From an uncultured Opitutales bacterium (lineage in GTDB: Bacteria; Verrucomicrobiota; Verrucomicrobiia; Opitutales; Intestinicryptomonadaceae): a stretch of 32,971 bases of DNA. This document shows, piece after piece, positions 1-8,249 of this stretch. The position numbers were made by a program, and so were the translations under genes. The stretch spans positions 1 to 32,971 of the forward strand of contig CALXLM010000044.1 of assembly GCA_944389195.1 (NCBI GenBank), in the 5' to 3' direction. Under the pieces are notes generated by a model. That model ran no database searches and was not told the DNA's origin. It worked only from the letters and a program-made list of their open reading frames with translations. Position 1 is the stretch's first letter. Each line of letters starts with the position of its first letter.

Positions 1-2
1 CA

Positions 3-1277
3 AAAAACGAATTGGGCTATACTTTGCGCCTCAAGGCGTCAAAAGATGGCTCCGAATATAGGCAAGGCGAGAATGCCGACTTTCTTCTTTGCGTCTCTAA
101 AGACGGCAAGCCAGTGGACGGCTTGAAGGTAAACGCAGAAATAACGAAGGATTCCGTGCCCATGGGTAAAACCTTTAGCGGCGAAACCAAAGACGGAAAA
201 TTTTCCGTTTCCGGAACGCTAAACGAACCGGGATTTTTAAAATGCAAAATGTTGGTATATCTGCCGTCGGCCGGCGGGAAGAAAAAGGCGGTGGATATGC
301 TTGCGGGTGCCGCGTTTGACCCGCTCGAAATAAAGCCGAGCCTGCCTGCTCCGGACGATTTCGACGCATATTGGGACAGACAAAAGGAAATACTGGCTGC
401 CATTCCCATGAATATTTCCATGAAAAGGGTAGAGCCTACAGTCAAGGGTGTTGAGGCATTTGACGTTCAGGCCGATACGTTTAACGGAAAGTTGAGCGCA
501 TATATAGCCTATCCGAAAAACGCCGTTCCGGGCAGCCTGCCCGCACTAGTCAATACGCAAGGGGCTGGAGTGCGTAGCTCCGGTTTGCACGCCGTTTGCA
601 ATTGGGCAAAACGCGGTTTTATAGCTTTAAACTTCAACGCACATGGGCTTCCGAACGGGAAACCGAAAGAATACTATGACAATCTGGCGAAAGGCGAACT
701 TAAGGATTATCCGATTAAAAATTGCCATGACAGGGACACCATTTTCTTCCGCACGCTCTACATGCGTTTGATGCGGGCTATGGACGTGATTACGAGCCAA
801 CCCCAGTGGGACGGCAAAAACCTGATGGTCTGCGGCGGAAGCCAGGGAGGGGGCCAGGCTTTGGCGGCCGGCGGCTTGAACGGCAAAGTCACTGTGGTGG
901 CCGCAATGTTCCCAGCAATATGCGACCATAGCGGGGCCGTTGTCGGAAGGACTACGGGCTGGCCGCATTTTACAAGGCTCGACGCGGCCGGAAATTACGA
1001 CAAAAAGGCGGTTGAGGCCGCCCGGTATATCGACGCGGTGAATTTTGCCCCGCGGATAAAGGGCAAAGTGGTGTTTATGATAAATTATGCCGACAACGTC
1101 TGCGAGCCTACTTCATGCTATGCGGCCTACAACAGCATAAAAACGCCAAAGCGCCTTTTTATAAACGAAGAGTCGCGCCACGCTCCGGCGAAGGGCTCGT
1201 ATAAAACTGTGGAGAATTGGGGAGTGGATATTATCAAAGAGTCGTCACCAAATGTCGATGCGCCAGCATCGCGGTAA
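3..1277 (+). CDS. Acetyl-xylan esterase / cephalosporin-C deacetylase family (AXE1, CE7), 5' truncated by window edge
   Basis: Probable secreted or periplasmic carbohydrate esterase that removes acetyl groups from xylan-type oligosaccharides. The frame is open to the window edge; the first possible start is a TTG at 12, so the true start and any signal peptide lie upstream. Counting from that TTG, residues 1 to about 95 look like an Ig-like beta domain and the AXE1 alpha/beta-hydrolase follows from about residue 105. The nucleophile motif GGSQGGG places the catalytic Ser at 277. The acid is probably Asp361 (YADNVCEP, followed by the CE7-typical YAAYN) and the base His390 (SRHAP). CE7 enzymes are usually about 320 residues, so the extra N-terminal domain accounts for the length. 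The neighbouring ppgK fits a role in sugar use. The family call is firm; the substrate is inferred. Confidence 0.88.
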   Translation, partial: KNELGYTLRLKASKDGSEYRQGENADFLLCVSKDGKPVDGLKVNAEITKDSVPMGKTFSGETKDGKFSVSGTLNEPGFLKCKMLVYLPSAGGKKKAVDMLAGAAFDPLEIKPSLPAPDDFDAYWDRQKEILAAIPMNISMKRVEPTVKGVEAFDVQADTFNGKLSAYIAYPKNAVPGSLPALVNTQGAGVRSSGLHAVCNWAKRGFIALNFNAHGLPNGKPKEYYDNLAKGELKDYPIKNCHDRDTIFFRTLYMRLMRAMDVITSQPQWDGKNLMVCGGSQGGGQALAAGGLNGKVTVVAAMFPAICDHSGAVVGRTTGWPHFTRLDAAGNYDKKAVEAARYIDAVNFAPRIKGKVVFMINYADNVCEPTSCYAAYNSIKTPKRLFINEESRHAPAKGSYKTVENWGVDIIKESSPNVDAPASR

Positions 1278-1333
1278 AAGGCGGGTGCGCTTCTGTAAGC
1301 CTTTTCCTAAAGCCTCTTGCGTTAAGCCGAAAA

Positions 1334-1346
1334 TTCTATCATAGAA
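1334..1346. repeat. Short perfect palindrome between convergent genes
   Basis: A 6-1-6 inverted repeat (TTCTAT-C-ATAGAA) lies in the 100-bp gap between the convergent esterase and ppgK genes. On the minus strand it is followed by ATTTTC, so it could be a weak terminator for ppgK. The AT-rich stem makes this uncertain. Confidence 0.3.
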
Positions 1347-1377
1347 AGAACTTTGCGCCTCCTCTGCAGGAATGATG

Positions 1378-2157
1378 TCAGCTTCTGTTCTTGAGGATTT
1401 TGGAAGCCATGTATGCCGCGCCTATTATGCCGGCGCGGTTTTCAAGCTCGGCGGTCACGATGTCGCAGTCCACGTCGATGTATTTCATGAACTTTTCGCT
1501 TTTCGAGGCAGCGCCTCCACCTATGATGATTAGGTCGGGCCAGCATAGAGAATGAACGTATTGCAGGTATTTGTTAAACCGCTCCGCCCATACCCTCCAT
1601 GTGTAGTCGTGGTTTTTTCTGGCGGCGTCGGAATACAGCTTTTCTGCGGCGACGTTTTTTGAGGTGAATTTGTCGCGCATTCTGAGATGCCCGAATTCGA
1701 GGTTAGGCACGAGCTTTCCGTCGGTGAAAAGAGCCGTTCCTATGCCGGTGCCGACAGTTAGCATTAAGACTACTCCCTTGCAGTTTTTGCCGGCGCCGTA
1801 TTTTATTTCCGCCAAACCCGCCGCGTCGGCGTCGTTTATAATCCATGCTTCGCAGCCGCATGCGGCGCCTATTTGCTCGGCAAGGTTTGTGCCTATGATT
1901 TTTTTGCCGCCGAGATTTGCGGCCGTTTCAATCACTTGGGAGCGTATTACGCCGGGAAAGCCGCAGCCCATGATGCCGTTCCATTCAAAAGATTCGGCTA
2001 TTTGCGCCACTGCGTCGACAATCAGCTTTGGGTCATGCGACTTTGGCGTGGGGATTCGCACGCGTTCCCCCTTGAGCTTGCCTTTTTTAACGTCAACGAT
2101 TCCGCCCTTGACGCCCGAACCGCCGATGTCTATGCCGAGAACCTTAGAATCCTGCAT
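1378..2157 (-). CDS. ppgK: Polyphosphate glucokinase (ROK family)
   Basis: Phosphorylates glucose to glucose-6-phosphate, by family using inorganic polyphosphate and often ATP as donor; cytoplasmic. The 259-residue length is normal for the family. The N-terminal phosphate-binding motif DIGGSGVKGG lies at about residues 10-19. It is followed by the PPGK-typical NDADAAGLAE, the GTGIGTALF loop and the sugar-binding region FGHLRM, then WPDLIIIGGG near the C terminus. These match actinobacterial polyphosphate glucokinases better than ordinary ROK repressors or glucokinases, and there is no N-terminal DNA-binding domain. The ATG at 2157 starts right before the conserved glycine motif. It lies on the same strand as, and 68 bp downstream of, the DedA-like gene. 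Donor preference cannot be read from sequence alone. Confidence 0.9.
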   Translation of the reverse strand: MQDSKVLGIDIGGSGVKGGIVDVKKGKLKGERVRIPTPKSHDPKLIVDAVAQIAESFEWNGIMGCGFPGVIRSQVIETAANLGGKKIIGTNLAEQIGAACGCEAWIINDADAAGLAEIKYGAGKNCKGVVLMLTVGTGIGTALFTDGKLVPNLEFGHLRMRDKFTSKNVAAEKLYSDAARKNHDYTWRVWAERFNKYLQYVHSLCWPDLIIIGGGAASKSEKFMKYIDVDCDIVTAELENRAGIIGAAYMASKILKNRS

Positions 2158-2225
2158 GCCTTAGACCTACTATAAAACGCCGCGTTTATACAAGCAAAAA
2201 GAGCGTGCCGTCTGCTGCGCGCCGT

Positions 2226-2837
2226 TTATTTTAGCAAGTATTTTATCGCGATAAATCCGAGCACGAGCAGCACGAAAAATGCGCTTACGAGCGTATTGAA
2301 ATATTTGTCGATGAGAGGCTTGGCTTTCGGTCCCACAAAGTATATGATCAGCGCCACCAAAAAGAACCTTCCGCCCCGTCCCAGAATGGAGGCCAACACG
2401 AGCGTCAATATTGGAACGTCGCACACGCCCGCGGCGATTGTAAATATTTTGTATGGTATGGGCGTCAGCGCGGCGCCGAAAACGGCGAGGAACGCGTTGT
2501 CCTGATAGCTGCGTTGCACAAATTCAAAATTTTCGTGCGTAAATCCGGGAACATAGTTGAAAAAGAACGACTGTGTTGCGTCCCAAGCGACATGGCCGAT
2601 ATACCAACCGAATATGCCGCCGAAAACGGACGCGGCAGTGCATATAGCCGCAATGCGAATCCATTTCTTCGGGGCGCCAAACACAAGCGGTATCAAAAGA
2701 GCGTCCGGAGGTATGGGGAAAAAAGAGGATTCGGCAAACGAAAGCGCTGCCAGGGCCCACAGCCCTTGCGGCCTTTCCGCCCATGAGATTGTCCAGTCGT
2801 AAAGCCGTTTGATAATATTCGGTTTGGATTCGTCCAT
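2226..2837 (-). CDS. DedA/VTT-domain (SNARE-associated) inner-membrane protein, YqaA-like
   Basis: Small polytopic membrane protein of the DedA/VTT superfamily; members are linked to lipid-carrier recycling (undecaprenyl phosphate, phosphatidylethanolamine flipping) and membrane homeostasis. With the ATG at 2837 the protein is 203 residues. The family features are the re-entrant helix with FPIPPDALLIP at about residues 40-50, GGIFGWYIG in the next helix, TPIPYKIFTIAAG as the second re-entrant motif, and the basic GRGGRFF segment. The frame stays open to an ATG at 2990, but the extra 51 residues are poor in family character and would put a charged tail before the first helix, so the internal start is preferred. 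The substrate is unknown. Confidence 0.8.
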   Translation of the reverse strand: MDESKPNIIKRLYDWTISWAERPQGLWALAALSFAESSFFPIPPDALLIPLVFGAPKKWIRIAAICTAASVFGGIFGWYIGHVAWDATQSFFFNYVPGFTHENFEFVQRSYQDNAFLAVFGAALTPIPYKIFTIAAGVCDVPILTLVLASILGRGGRFFLVALIIYFVGPKAKPLIDKYFNTLVSAFFVLLVLGFIAIKYLLK

Positions 2838-2990
2838 ATTCGGTATGTGCAGTATTGTTCCGCAGTTGCGGATTGGAAAACATCGGCCCTTGGGAGCGCC
2901 CCGGAACAAAGTCCGGATATTAAAAACGCCTAACACCACACGCGTTTCCCCATGAAATGCGTTCGGCGATATTTTCGATTTTTCGCTCAA

Positions 2991-4010
2991 ATATGCTTTT
3001 TTCCTCTCTTTCTTAAAGAAAAAAATAACCGGAGTTTGTTTTTTTAACGCGACTTATTTTGAAATATGCGCACCTTGCGCAGTGCTTATTTCGGCCGGGA
3101 TACGGTTTTGGGTTTCATGGCTAAAGTAGCTTTGCCGATGCGCGGGTTCGCAACCCTCTGCTGCCTAACGAGTTTCGGGCGGGCGCGCGCCCCGTATGTA
3201 TAATATCCCGATTGGCCGCTATTTTGCAAATTGCGGGTCAACATGAAAAAGGGCTAAAAAATCAGGCGCGCAAACTTGTGCCGGTTTTATTTTTTCGGGC
3301 ATGGATTTTACCGGGCTTAATTTTCAAACCTTTTCCGCCACAATTGTGGCGCCAACGAGAAATCGAATTTTGCCGGCGCCGGGGCATTCGGGCTAAATAT
3401 CCTGCGTTTCAATATGGCTTACAACGGAAGCTCGGCTTTTATCGGCATCGCCTAATTTTTTAAGATAAATTATGGGCCTTCGTTGGAGGGAACGGGCCGG
3501 CCTTCAATTATGCCGCGGTTTATAGCCCGCCGGTTTTTCGGCGCTATCGGGCGCGCCCGCGTCTGTATTTTGATGCTTCAAAGGCGGAAATGGGCGGCGG
3601 TTTCCTATGCGTATAAAAAGCGCCCTAAGCGTTGAAATTTCGCATAAATCGGCGTCACGCAAACCGCAAAAAGTTGCGCGCGCGAGCCTCGCAAGGCGAA
3701 TTTTTTTGCCGATAAATTAAGCTTGTAATGCCTTTTGTCTGTAATTAGTTAATTGCTAAGTTAATCGCACAATCGGTATGGAATATGTACGGCGGTAGTT
3801 CCGGTCCTTTCTTTTTAGGGAAAGTTATGTGTACGCTTGTTTTGCGCATAACGCGGCAATCCCGACGCCATATTTTATATGACAGCTTTGGTTGCGGTTG
3901 GGCGGAGACAATTTTACTCGATTGAAAAAGCGGCGGGCGGAAATGCGAACATGGTTCCGCCTATCAGTGCCGCCGCAATTGGCAATCTATCAGAAAGGGA
4001 AAGGAAAATC
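2991..4010. other. Gene-poor stretch, no convincing gene
   Basis: About 1 kb without a supportable gene. Short open frames exist (for example 3212-3463) but show no family motif, no signal peptide and no plausible start context. The sequence mixes GC-rich blocks with T-rich runs. It holds a 16-bp palindrome (3336-3351) and two AGTTAAT copies 12 bp apart (3747-3753 and 3759-3765). Together with 5152-6090 it isolates the broken PEP-CTERM gene. Confidence 0.5.
3336..3351. repeat. 16-bp perfect palindrome
   Basis: CGCCACAATTGTGGCG is self-complementary along its full length and sits in a gene-free region. It has the size of a dimeric regulator's operator, but no adjacent promoter or gene makes that role clear. 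Confidence 0.35.
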
Positions 4011-4082
4011 ATGTTAAGAATCACGTTTAACTGCCTGCTCTTTATGGGAGCCGGATTTTTATACGCCGCGCCGGATTATTGA
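4011..4082 (+). pseudogene. Detached signal-peptide fragment of the downstream PEP-CTERM gene, ended by in-frame TGA
   Basis: An ATG at 4011 follows a purine-rich AAGGAAAA stretch and opens a typical signal peptide (MLRITFNCLLFMGAGFLYAA) followed by PDY. A TGA at 4080-4082 then ends the frame. The next codons in the same frame (TGANG, then the ORF at 4098) continue straight into the FGE-like domain, so this is the missing N terminus of the same gene. A single TGG-to-TGA change would explain the break. Confidence 0.7.
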
Positions 4083-4097
4083 ACAGGCGCAAACGGC

Positions 4098-5096
4098 ATG
4101 GAGATGGCGCGGGTTGGCAATGCCGGCAATGCGGCGTATTCGTCTGGAACATCGCTTTATAACGGATATGGAAGCGTCGCATACGAATATAGCATAAGCA
4201 AAACCGAAGTCACGGTATCGCAGTATTTAAATTTTGTAAATTCCTTCGGTTCCGGCGTTGGCGTAAATTCGGAAAATATGAACGTTATGCTCAATACTTC
4301 CATTGGAGAGGTATGTATTTATGAGGGGCTTTCGCACCAGCCGAACGTCATTACATACGACAGCGGTTCCGGAAAATTTGAGGCTATAAACAATCAGGGA
4401 GAAGCTCCCATTACTTATGTCAGCGCAATCGCCGGCGCGCTTTATTCCAATTGGTTGTCAAACGGGGCAAGCGCTGGATCAGACTGCCTCTCGGGTGTTT
4501 ACGACTTTAAAACTTACGGCTTTAGCGTGGACGTGTTTAAAAACGCCAAAAGGAGCGAAGGCGGATACATGCTTTGCAGCATAGATGAATGGGTGAAGGC
4601 GGGATATTATTCTCCGGAATTGAACGGCGGCGAAGGCGGATACTATCAGTTTGCCACCCAAAGCGATACGGCGCCGACGGCTTCGCTTCCCACTTCCGAG
4701 GCAAACACCGCAAATTTAGCGTCTAAAAATTACGACGAGACAGCGCGCAGTCGATTTACCGATGTAGGCTCCTATCCGAATTCGTCCAGCTATTACGGAA
4801 CATTCGACCAGGAGGGCAACGCTTCGGAGTGGACCGACACGCTTTATCCCGAAGGAGGAATTCTGTCCATGCCGGAAGGTGTTGTAATAAGCGGGACATA
4901 CGCCACGACTTCCGCAAGCGAAAATACGGGGTTAGACGTCACGCTATTTTTAAACGGGAACGATTGCGACTCGTCGGATGTGTGGACCGGACTTCGAATG
5001 GTTTACATTGAAGCCGTTCCCGAACCTTCGGCCTATGCGGCGATATTCGCGGTTTTGGCATTCGCCTTCGCGGCGCGCCGCAGGCGCGGAAGATAG
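4098..5096 (+). CDS. FGE/SUMF1-like PEP-CTERM sorting-domain protein (separated from its signal peptide by a stop)
   Basis: The body of an exported protein with a formylglycine-generating-enzyme-like (sulfatase-modifying factor, C-type-lectin-like) fold and a PEP-CTERM anchor. The opening MARVGNAGNAA..GYGSVAYEYSISKTEVTVSQY is the characteristic start of the SUMF-like PEP-CTERM family. LCSIDEWVKAGYY corresponds to the usual LPTEAEWEYAA block, and GTFDQEGNASEWTD to the GNVWEW block. The C terminus has VPEPSAYA, a hydrophobic helix and RRRRGR, the exosortase sorting signal. The 332-residue frame starts at ATG 4098 without a signal peptide; the real N terminus is at 4011, upstream of an in-frame TGA. 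As it stands the gene is probably inactive, or the stop is a sequencing error or is read through. No catalytic Cys arrangement of true FGE is evident, so a structural or binding role is more likely. Confidence 0.82.
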   Translation: MEMARVGNAGNAAYSSGTSLYNGYGSVAYEYSISKTEVTVSQYLNFVNSFGSGVGVNSENMNVMLNTSIGEVCIYEGLSHQPNVITYDSGSGKFEAINNQGEAPITYVSAIAGALYSNWLSNGASAGSDCLSGVYDFKTYGFSVDVFKNAKRSEGGYMLCSIDEWVKAGYYSPELNGGEGGYYQFATQSDTAPTASLPTSEANTANLASKNYDETARSRFTDVGSYPNSSSYYGTFDQEGNASEWTDTLYPEGGILSMPEGVVISGTYATTSASENTGLDVTLFLNGNDCDSSDVWTGLRMVYIEAVPEPSAYAAIFAVLAFAFAARRRRGR

Positions 5097-5118
5097 GCAC
5101 GCATAATGTTTTTTTTGG

Positions 5119-5151
5119 GGGCTTCTTGAGAACCGCAAGAAGCCCTTTTTC
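5119..5151 (+). terminator. Strong rho-independent terminator
   Basis: A perfect 10-bp stem (GGGCTTCTTG at 5119-5128 with CAAGAAGCCC at 5136-5145), a 7-nt loop and a T5 tail lie 22 bp after the PEP-CTERM stop codon. It is the clearest intrinsic terminator in the window. Confidence 0.92.
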
Positions 5152-6091
5152 TTGTATTTATTCGATGGGGAATTTTGTTCGGGAAAATCGGGAACGCTTA
5201 ATTATGGCGCAACGGCTTATCGTCCCGGGGTTGCGCCGAGATTTTATGGAGGCGGGTTAGGCGCTAAAATAAGGCGGTTTGCCTTAAAATTGCCGTATAT
5301 TTGCAATGCGCAGAAAGTCTTTATGCCGCCGGGCTTAAAGGGTATTGCCTCGCTCTTTGCGGGCGCATTGCATGTTTTCGGGCAACAAGTTTTTTTGCGC
5401 GCGGATAACATTTTCGACTTAATGTATCCCGCTGCTTTTTTGTGAAGCGTCTAACGCCCATTTGCAGCCGCACGCAATTTTTACAGTCTGTCAGAGCGCA
5501 AGCGGATAATTTTGCTGAAGGCAGATGGAATTTCGCCGCCGGGCGCCGGCGGAAGGCGCAGGTTCGGCTTAGGCGTGGCTTGCTTTGGCTTTCCGCGAAG
5601 GGCTATGCCGATAAATAGAAACGCGTGGGCGGCATGGGGATAACGTGGCGTTTTGCGCCGGCGGAATTTTAGGGGTTGATGCGCACGTTTGAGCGCGGAG
5701 TTTTCACGTCTTACCGTAAAAATATGGCTGCGCATTGGCGCGGTGGCGCGCAAAATCAACTGCGGCGCACTCGGCTTTTGCGGCCAATGTTATGGGGGTA
5801 AAATATCCGTCCATTTTTGGGAGAGGGATTTTATCAAAAGAATTTTTTTCTCTATGCGTTTTGCGGCGCGCTTATATCGGGATTTTTCGGACGGGCGATA
5901 TTGCACAGAACATGCTTTTCGGGTAAAGGGCGGTTTTTTGAAACTTTCTTAAAAGCCGCAGGCGGGGTCTTTTTATTTTTTTGCGTCGGTTTGCGGAAGA
6001 TTTGTTTCGGAATAAATCTTGTTGACTTGACAAGCGGTGATTTTGAGGTTAGCGGTTGCTCTTTTCACTCCAATTAAGTTGCTTGTCAGAT
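5152..6091. other. Gene-poor stretch, no convincing gene
   Basis: About 940 bp with only short open frames on either strand, none with recognisable motifs. It contains a GC-rich 7-bp hairpin with a 3-nt loop at 5536-5552 (CCGCCGG / CCGGCGG) and many T-rich runs. Towards the end, TGACAAGC at 6028-6035 is repeated inverted (GCTTGTCA) at 6081-6088, just before the next start codon. The region resembles decayed or strongly diverged non-coding DNA. Confidence 0.45.
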
Positions 6092-7084
6092 ATGAGGAAA
6101 TTGTCAGTATTGTTATGCTTTGTATTTGCCGGATGCGCGTTCGGTCAGTCCTACCGCATAACCGTCGAAACTCTTGTGGGTAATCGGGCGGAGGACAAGC
6201 TGTCGTTTACACTTTCGGCCGGAGACACACAAACAAAGGGTTTTGACGGAATGCTTTTGGCTAAAAGATACAGGGCTAAAGGTTTTCCACACAAGGGTTT
6301 GGAGGCGAAGAAAGCGCTTGAACTGGAGGAGGCGCAAAACGCCGAACAGTCCAAGCTAAAGCCCGCCGATGTCGTAAAAAGCCTCCTCGACGCGACCTCA
6401 AGGGAGCTTGATGCCGCAGAGCGGCGCATTGAATTGGCGTCTGGCCGGCGCGATTCCATAGCCGAGAAAATGAAGGAACTTGAGTCCCTCGACGAGCTTG
6501 CGTCGCGCGGCTCCCAGGGGTTTGCGCCCGCGTACGACGCCTTCCGCAAAAAATACGAAATGACCGAAGACGACGTAAAATATCAGAAACTATTAAAAAA
6601 GCGCCCGCGATACACCGGGGACATCGAGGAAATAGATTACGGGTCTTTTTGTAGCATTACGCTTGTTAAGGCGTCTGGCAAAAACGTTTCCATAGACATG
6701 GATTACGCGTATTCCCGCATATTGTCGAGTTTTTATTCCGACGGCAACAACAACTCGAATTCCATAACTAAGCATCCCGTTGTGGAGCGTTTTGAGAAGT
6801 ACGACATAAAGGGCCTGAATCTGGCGGTCGGGAAGCCGTATTGCATACAGTTTGGACGCATGCCGCCGGAGAAGGCGCGTTCGCTTTCTGAGGCGCTTGC
6901 AAAATCGGGCATATTCGGTTCGGGAGACGCCGGTTCTGGGGATAGCGGTTCTGGAAACAGCGTTCCCGCGCGCGAAGATTCGGACCTCGACGCGCAGGGG
7001 CCGTATTCTGAAATAAAGCGCAAGTTCGCCTCCGACGGCGGAAGGGTCGTGAGGGTCGTCATTTCCGTAAGGCTTGAAAAGTAG
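6092..7084 (+). CDS. Exported protein of unknown function with coiled-coil segment
   Basis: Not recognised as a known family. With the ATG at 6092 the 330-residue product begins with a clear export signal (MRKLSVLLCFVFAGCAFGQ). Cleavage may be type I after the AFG, or lipoprotein-type at Cys15, since FAGC is an imperfect lipobox. Residues 70 to 140 are Lys/Glu/Ala-rich and likely coiled-coil. A Gly/Ser/Asp low-complexity stretch (GSGDAGSGDSGSGNS) lies near residues 280-295, before a short basic C-terminal segment. The frame is open upstream to 6056, but those residues would bury the signal peptide. It is the first gene of the plus-strand run leading to ComEC, TilS and FtsH, with an 88-bp gap to the next gene. 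It is probably periplasmic; the function is open. Confidence 0.7.
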   Translation: MRKLSVLLCFVFAGCAFGQSYRITVETLVGNRAEDKLSFTLSAGDTQTKGFDGMLLAKRYRAKGFPHKGLEAKKALELEEAQNAEQSKLKPADVVKSLLDATSRELDAAERRIELASGRRDSIAEKMKELESLDELASRGSQGFAPAYDAFRKKYEMTEDDVKYQKLLKKRPRYTGDIEEIDYGSFCSITLVKASGKNVSIDMDYAYSRILSSFYSDGNNNSNSITKHPVVERFEKYDIKGLNLAVGKPYCIQFGRMPPEKARSLSEALAKSGIFGSGDAGSGDSGSGNSVPAREDSDLDAQGPYSEIKRKFASDGGRVVRVVISVRLEK

Positions 7085-7172
7085 CTTCGCGTTTCAATGG
7101 CTGAGCGTGGGGCTTTAGCCCGCCTTAAAAAGTATGCTTGCTACCGGCGCAAATACGGTCAAACTGTGCGCC

Positions 7173-8249
7173 ATGAAATTCGGATTTTTTTCTGCAGCGG
7201 GCGCGCTGTGCGCCGCGGCGTTTTTGGGATGCGCTGGCGTTGAAAAGCCGGCGACCTATCCTATCGGCGTCATATTGCCCATGGGGGGAATACGCGCGCC
7301 GGCGTCGGCGGACATTCTTCGTGGAATGGAGCTTGCGCGCGATGAAATCAACGCCGCCGGGGGAGTCGGCGGCTTTCCCGTAAGCCTCGAGGTGCGCGAC
7401 GCGTCGGCAGAGGGTTTTTCTTTTAACGAGGAGTTCGACTCCATGCGCCGCGCGGGCGTGAAGGTGTTCAATCTCGGATACGGAAGGGAGTTTATAACAA
7501 AGAAGGCCCTTGTGGGAAAATGCGACGACGTGTTTGTCAATTTTATGTGCTCCTATCCGCCGATAACGCTCGACATGCCGAATTGTACCAGGATATTCAT
7601 CAACGGCGCCCAGGAAGGCGACATTATGGCGAAGGCCGTCAAGCGCGACGGCGCGGCCGATGTGCAGTTGGTAATGATGAATGTGGACGACTTCTTCGGA
7701 AAGGCCGACGCCGACTATCTCGGGTTTAACCTTAAAGTGGATAAGACCAAACTATACCGCGACGTTTTTGGCGAAGGCGAGAGCCGTTTCGATGTGTTCA
7801 GCCGCCAAATAATGCGTTTTTCCTCCAATTATGTTTTTTACGTCGGGTATGGCTCTGAGCTTCGGGATTTTGTCGAAAGCCTTGCGCGCGCGGGATACGG
7901 GAAGACAGTCGTTTCAAACTGCGGCATAGCAGAAGAAAGCTTTACCGTGCCCGCGGGAATCAAACTGTATTCGGTAAAGACGCTTTTCGAACAGGGGAGA
8001 GTCTCCGGCGGGGAGTCGAAGCGCTTTGTCTCTTCGTATAAGGCCAAATACGGCGTTCAGCCGTCGTGGAAGTCGGCTTACGGATACGACAGCATACGCC
8101 TTCTTGCCGCGGCAGCCGAAAAGGCGCGCCTTATGCCGTCAAAGATGCGCGGCTATTTTAAAAACCTGAAATACGACGGCGCGATAGGCAAAATGGAGTT
8201 TGACGCCTCCGCGGATTCCCTGTCGGAACTGTCGCTTGTGGAAAGATAA
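7173..8249 (+). CDS. Periplasmic-binding-protein-like lipoprotein (Peripla_BP_6 / LivJ type)
   Basis: A type I periplasmic-binding fold like the substrate-binding proteins of branched-chain amino-acid ABC transporters, here as a lipoprotein. From the ATG at 7173 (358 residues) the signal peptide ends in FLGCAG, with Cys20 as the probable lipidation site. The mature part starts with IGVILPMGG, then LRGMELARDEINAAGGVGG, the family's opening strand and helix, and later YKAKYGVQPSWKSAYGYDSIRLLAAA, the hinge-proximal C-terminal motif. An upstream ATG at 7134 would bury the signal peptide. No permease or ATPase genes are nearby. Its stop codon overlaps the comEC start by one base (TAATG), so the two are translationally coupled. 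It may act as a ligand sensor or as an LpoA-like accessory factor instead of feeding a transporter; that is inference. Confidence 0.8.
   Translation: MKFGFFSAAGALCAAAFLGCAGVEKPATYPIGVILPMGGIRAPASADILRGMELARDEINAAGGVGGFPVSLEVRDASAEGFSFNEEFDSMRRAGVKVFNLGYGREFITKKALVGKCDDVFVNFMCSYPPITLDMPNCTRIFINGAQEGDIMAKAVKRDGAADVQLVMMNVDDFFGKADADYLGFNLKVDKTKLYRDVFGEGESRFDVFSRQIMRFSSNYVFYVGYGSELRDFVESLARAGYGKTVVSNCGIAEESFTVPAGIKLYSVKTLFEQGRVSGGESKRFVSSYKAKYGVQPSWKSAYGYDSIRLLAAAAEKARLMPSKMRGYFKNLKYDGAIGKMEFDASADSLSELSLVER

Noticed and set aside
3212-3463. Possible 83-codon gene in the gene-poor stretch
   Set aside because: No motif, no ribosome-binding context and a composition unlike neighbouring genes.
3708-3715. 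GCCGATAA, like the -10 of sigma-28 promoters (also at 5607-5614 and inverted at 3439-3446)
   Set aside because: None has a TAAA box 15 bp upstream, so they do not form sigma-28-type promoters.
4080-4125. Selenocysteine insertion at the in-frame TGA
   Set aside because: No convincing SECIS-type hairpin follows, the position right after a signal peptide is unlike known selenoproteins, and the family has no Cys there.
5152-5759. Possible small genes at 5152-5445 (+) and 5481-5759 (-)
   Set aside because: The first begins inside the terminator tail of the previous gene; the second is Arg/Pro-rich noise. Neither shows a domain or signal peptide.
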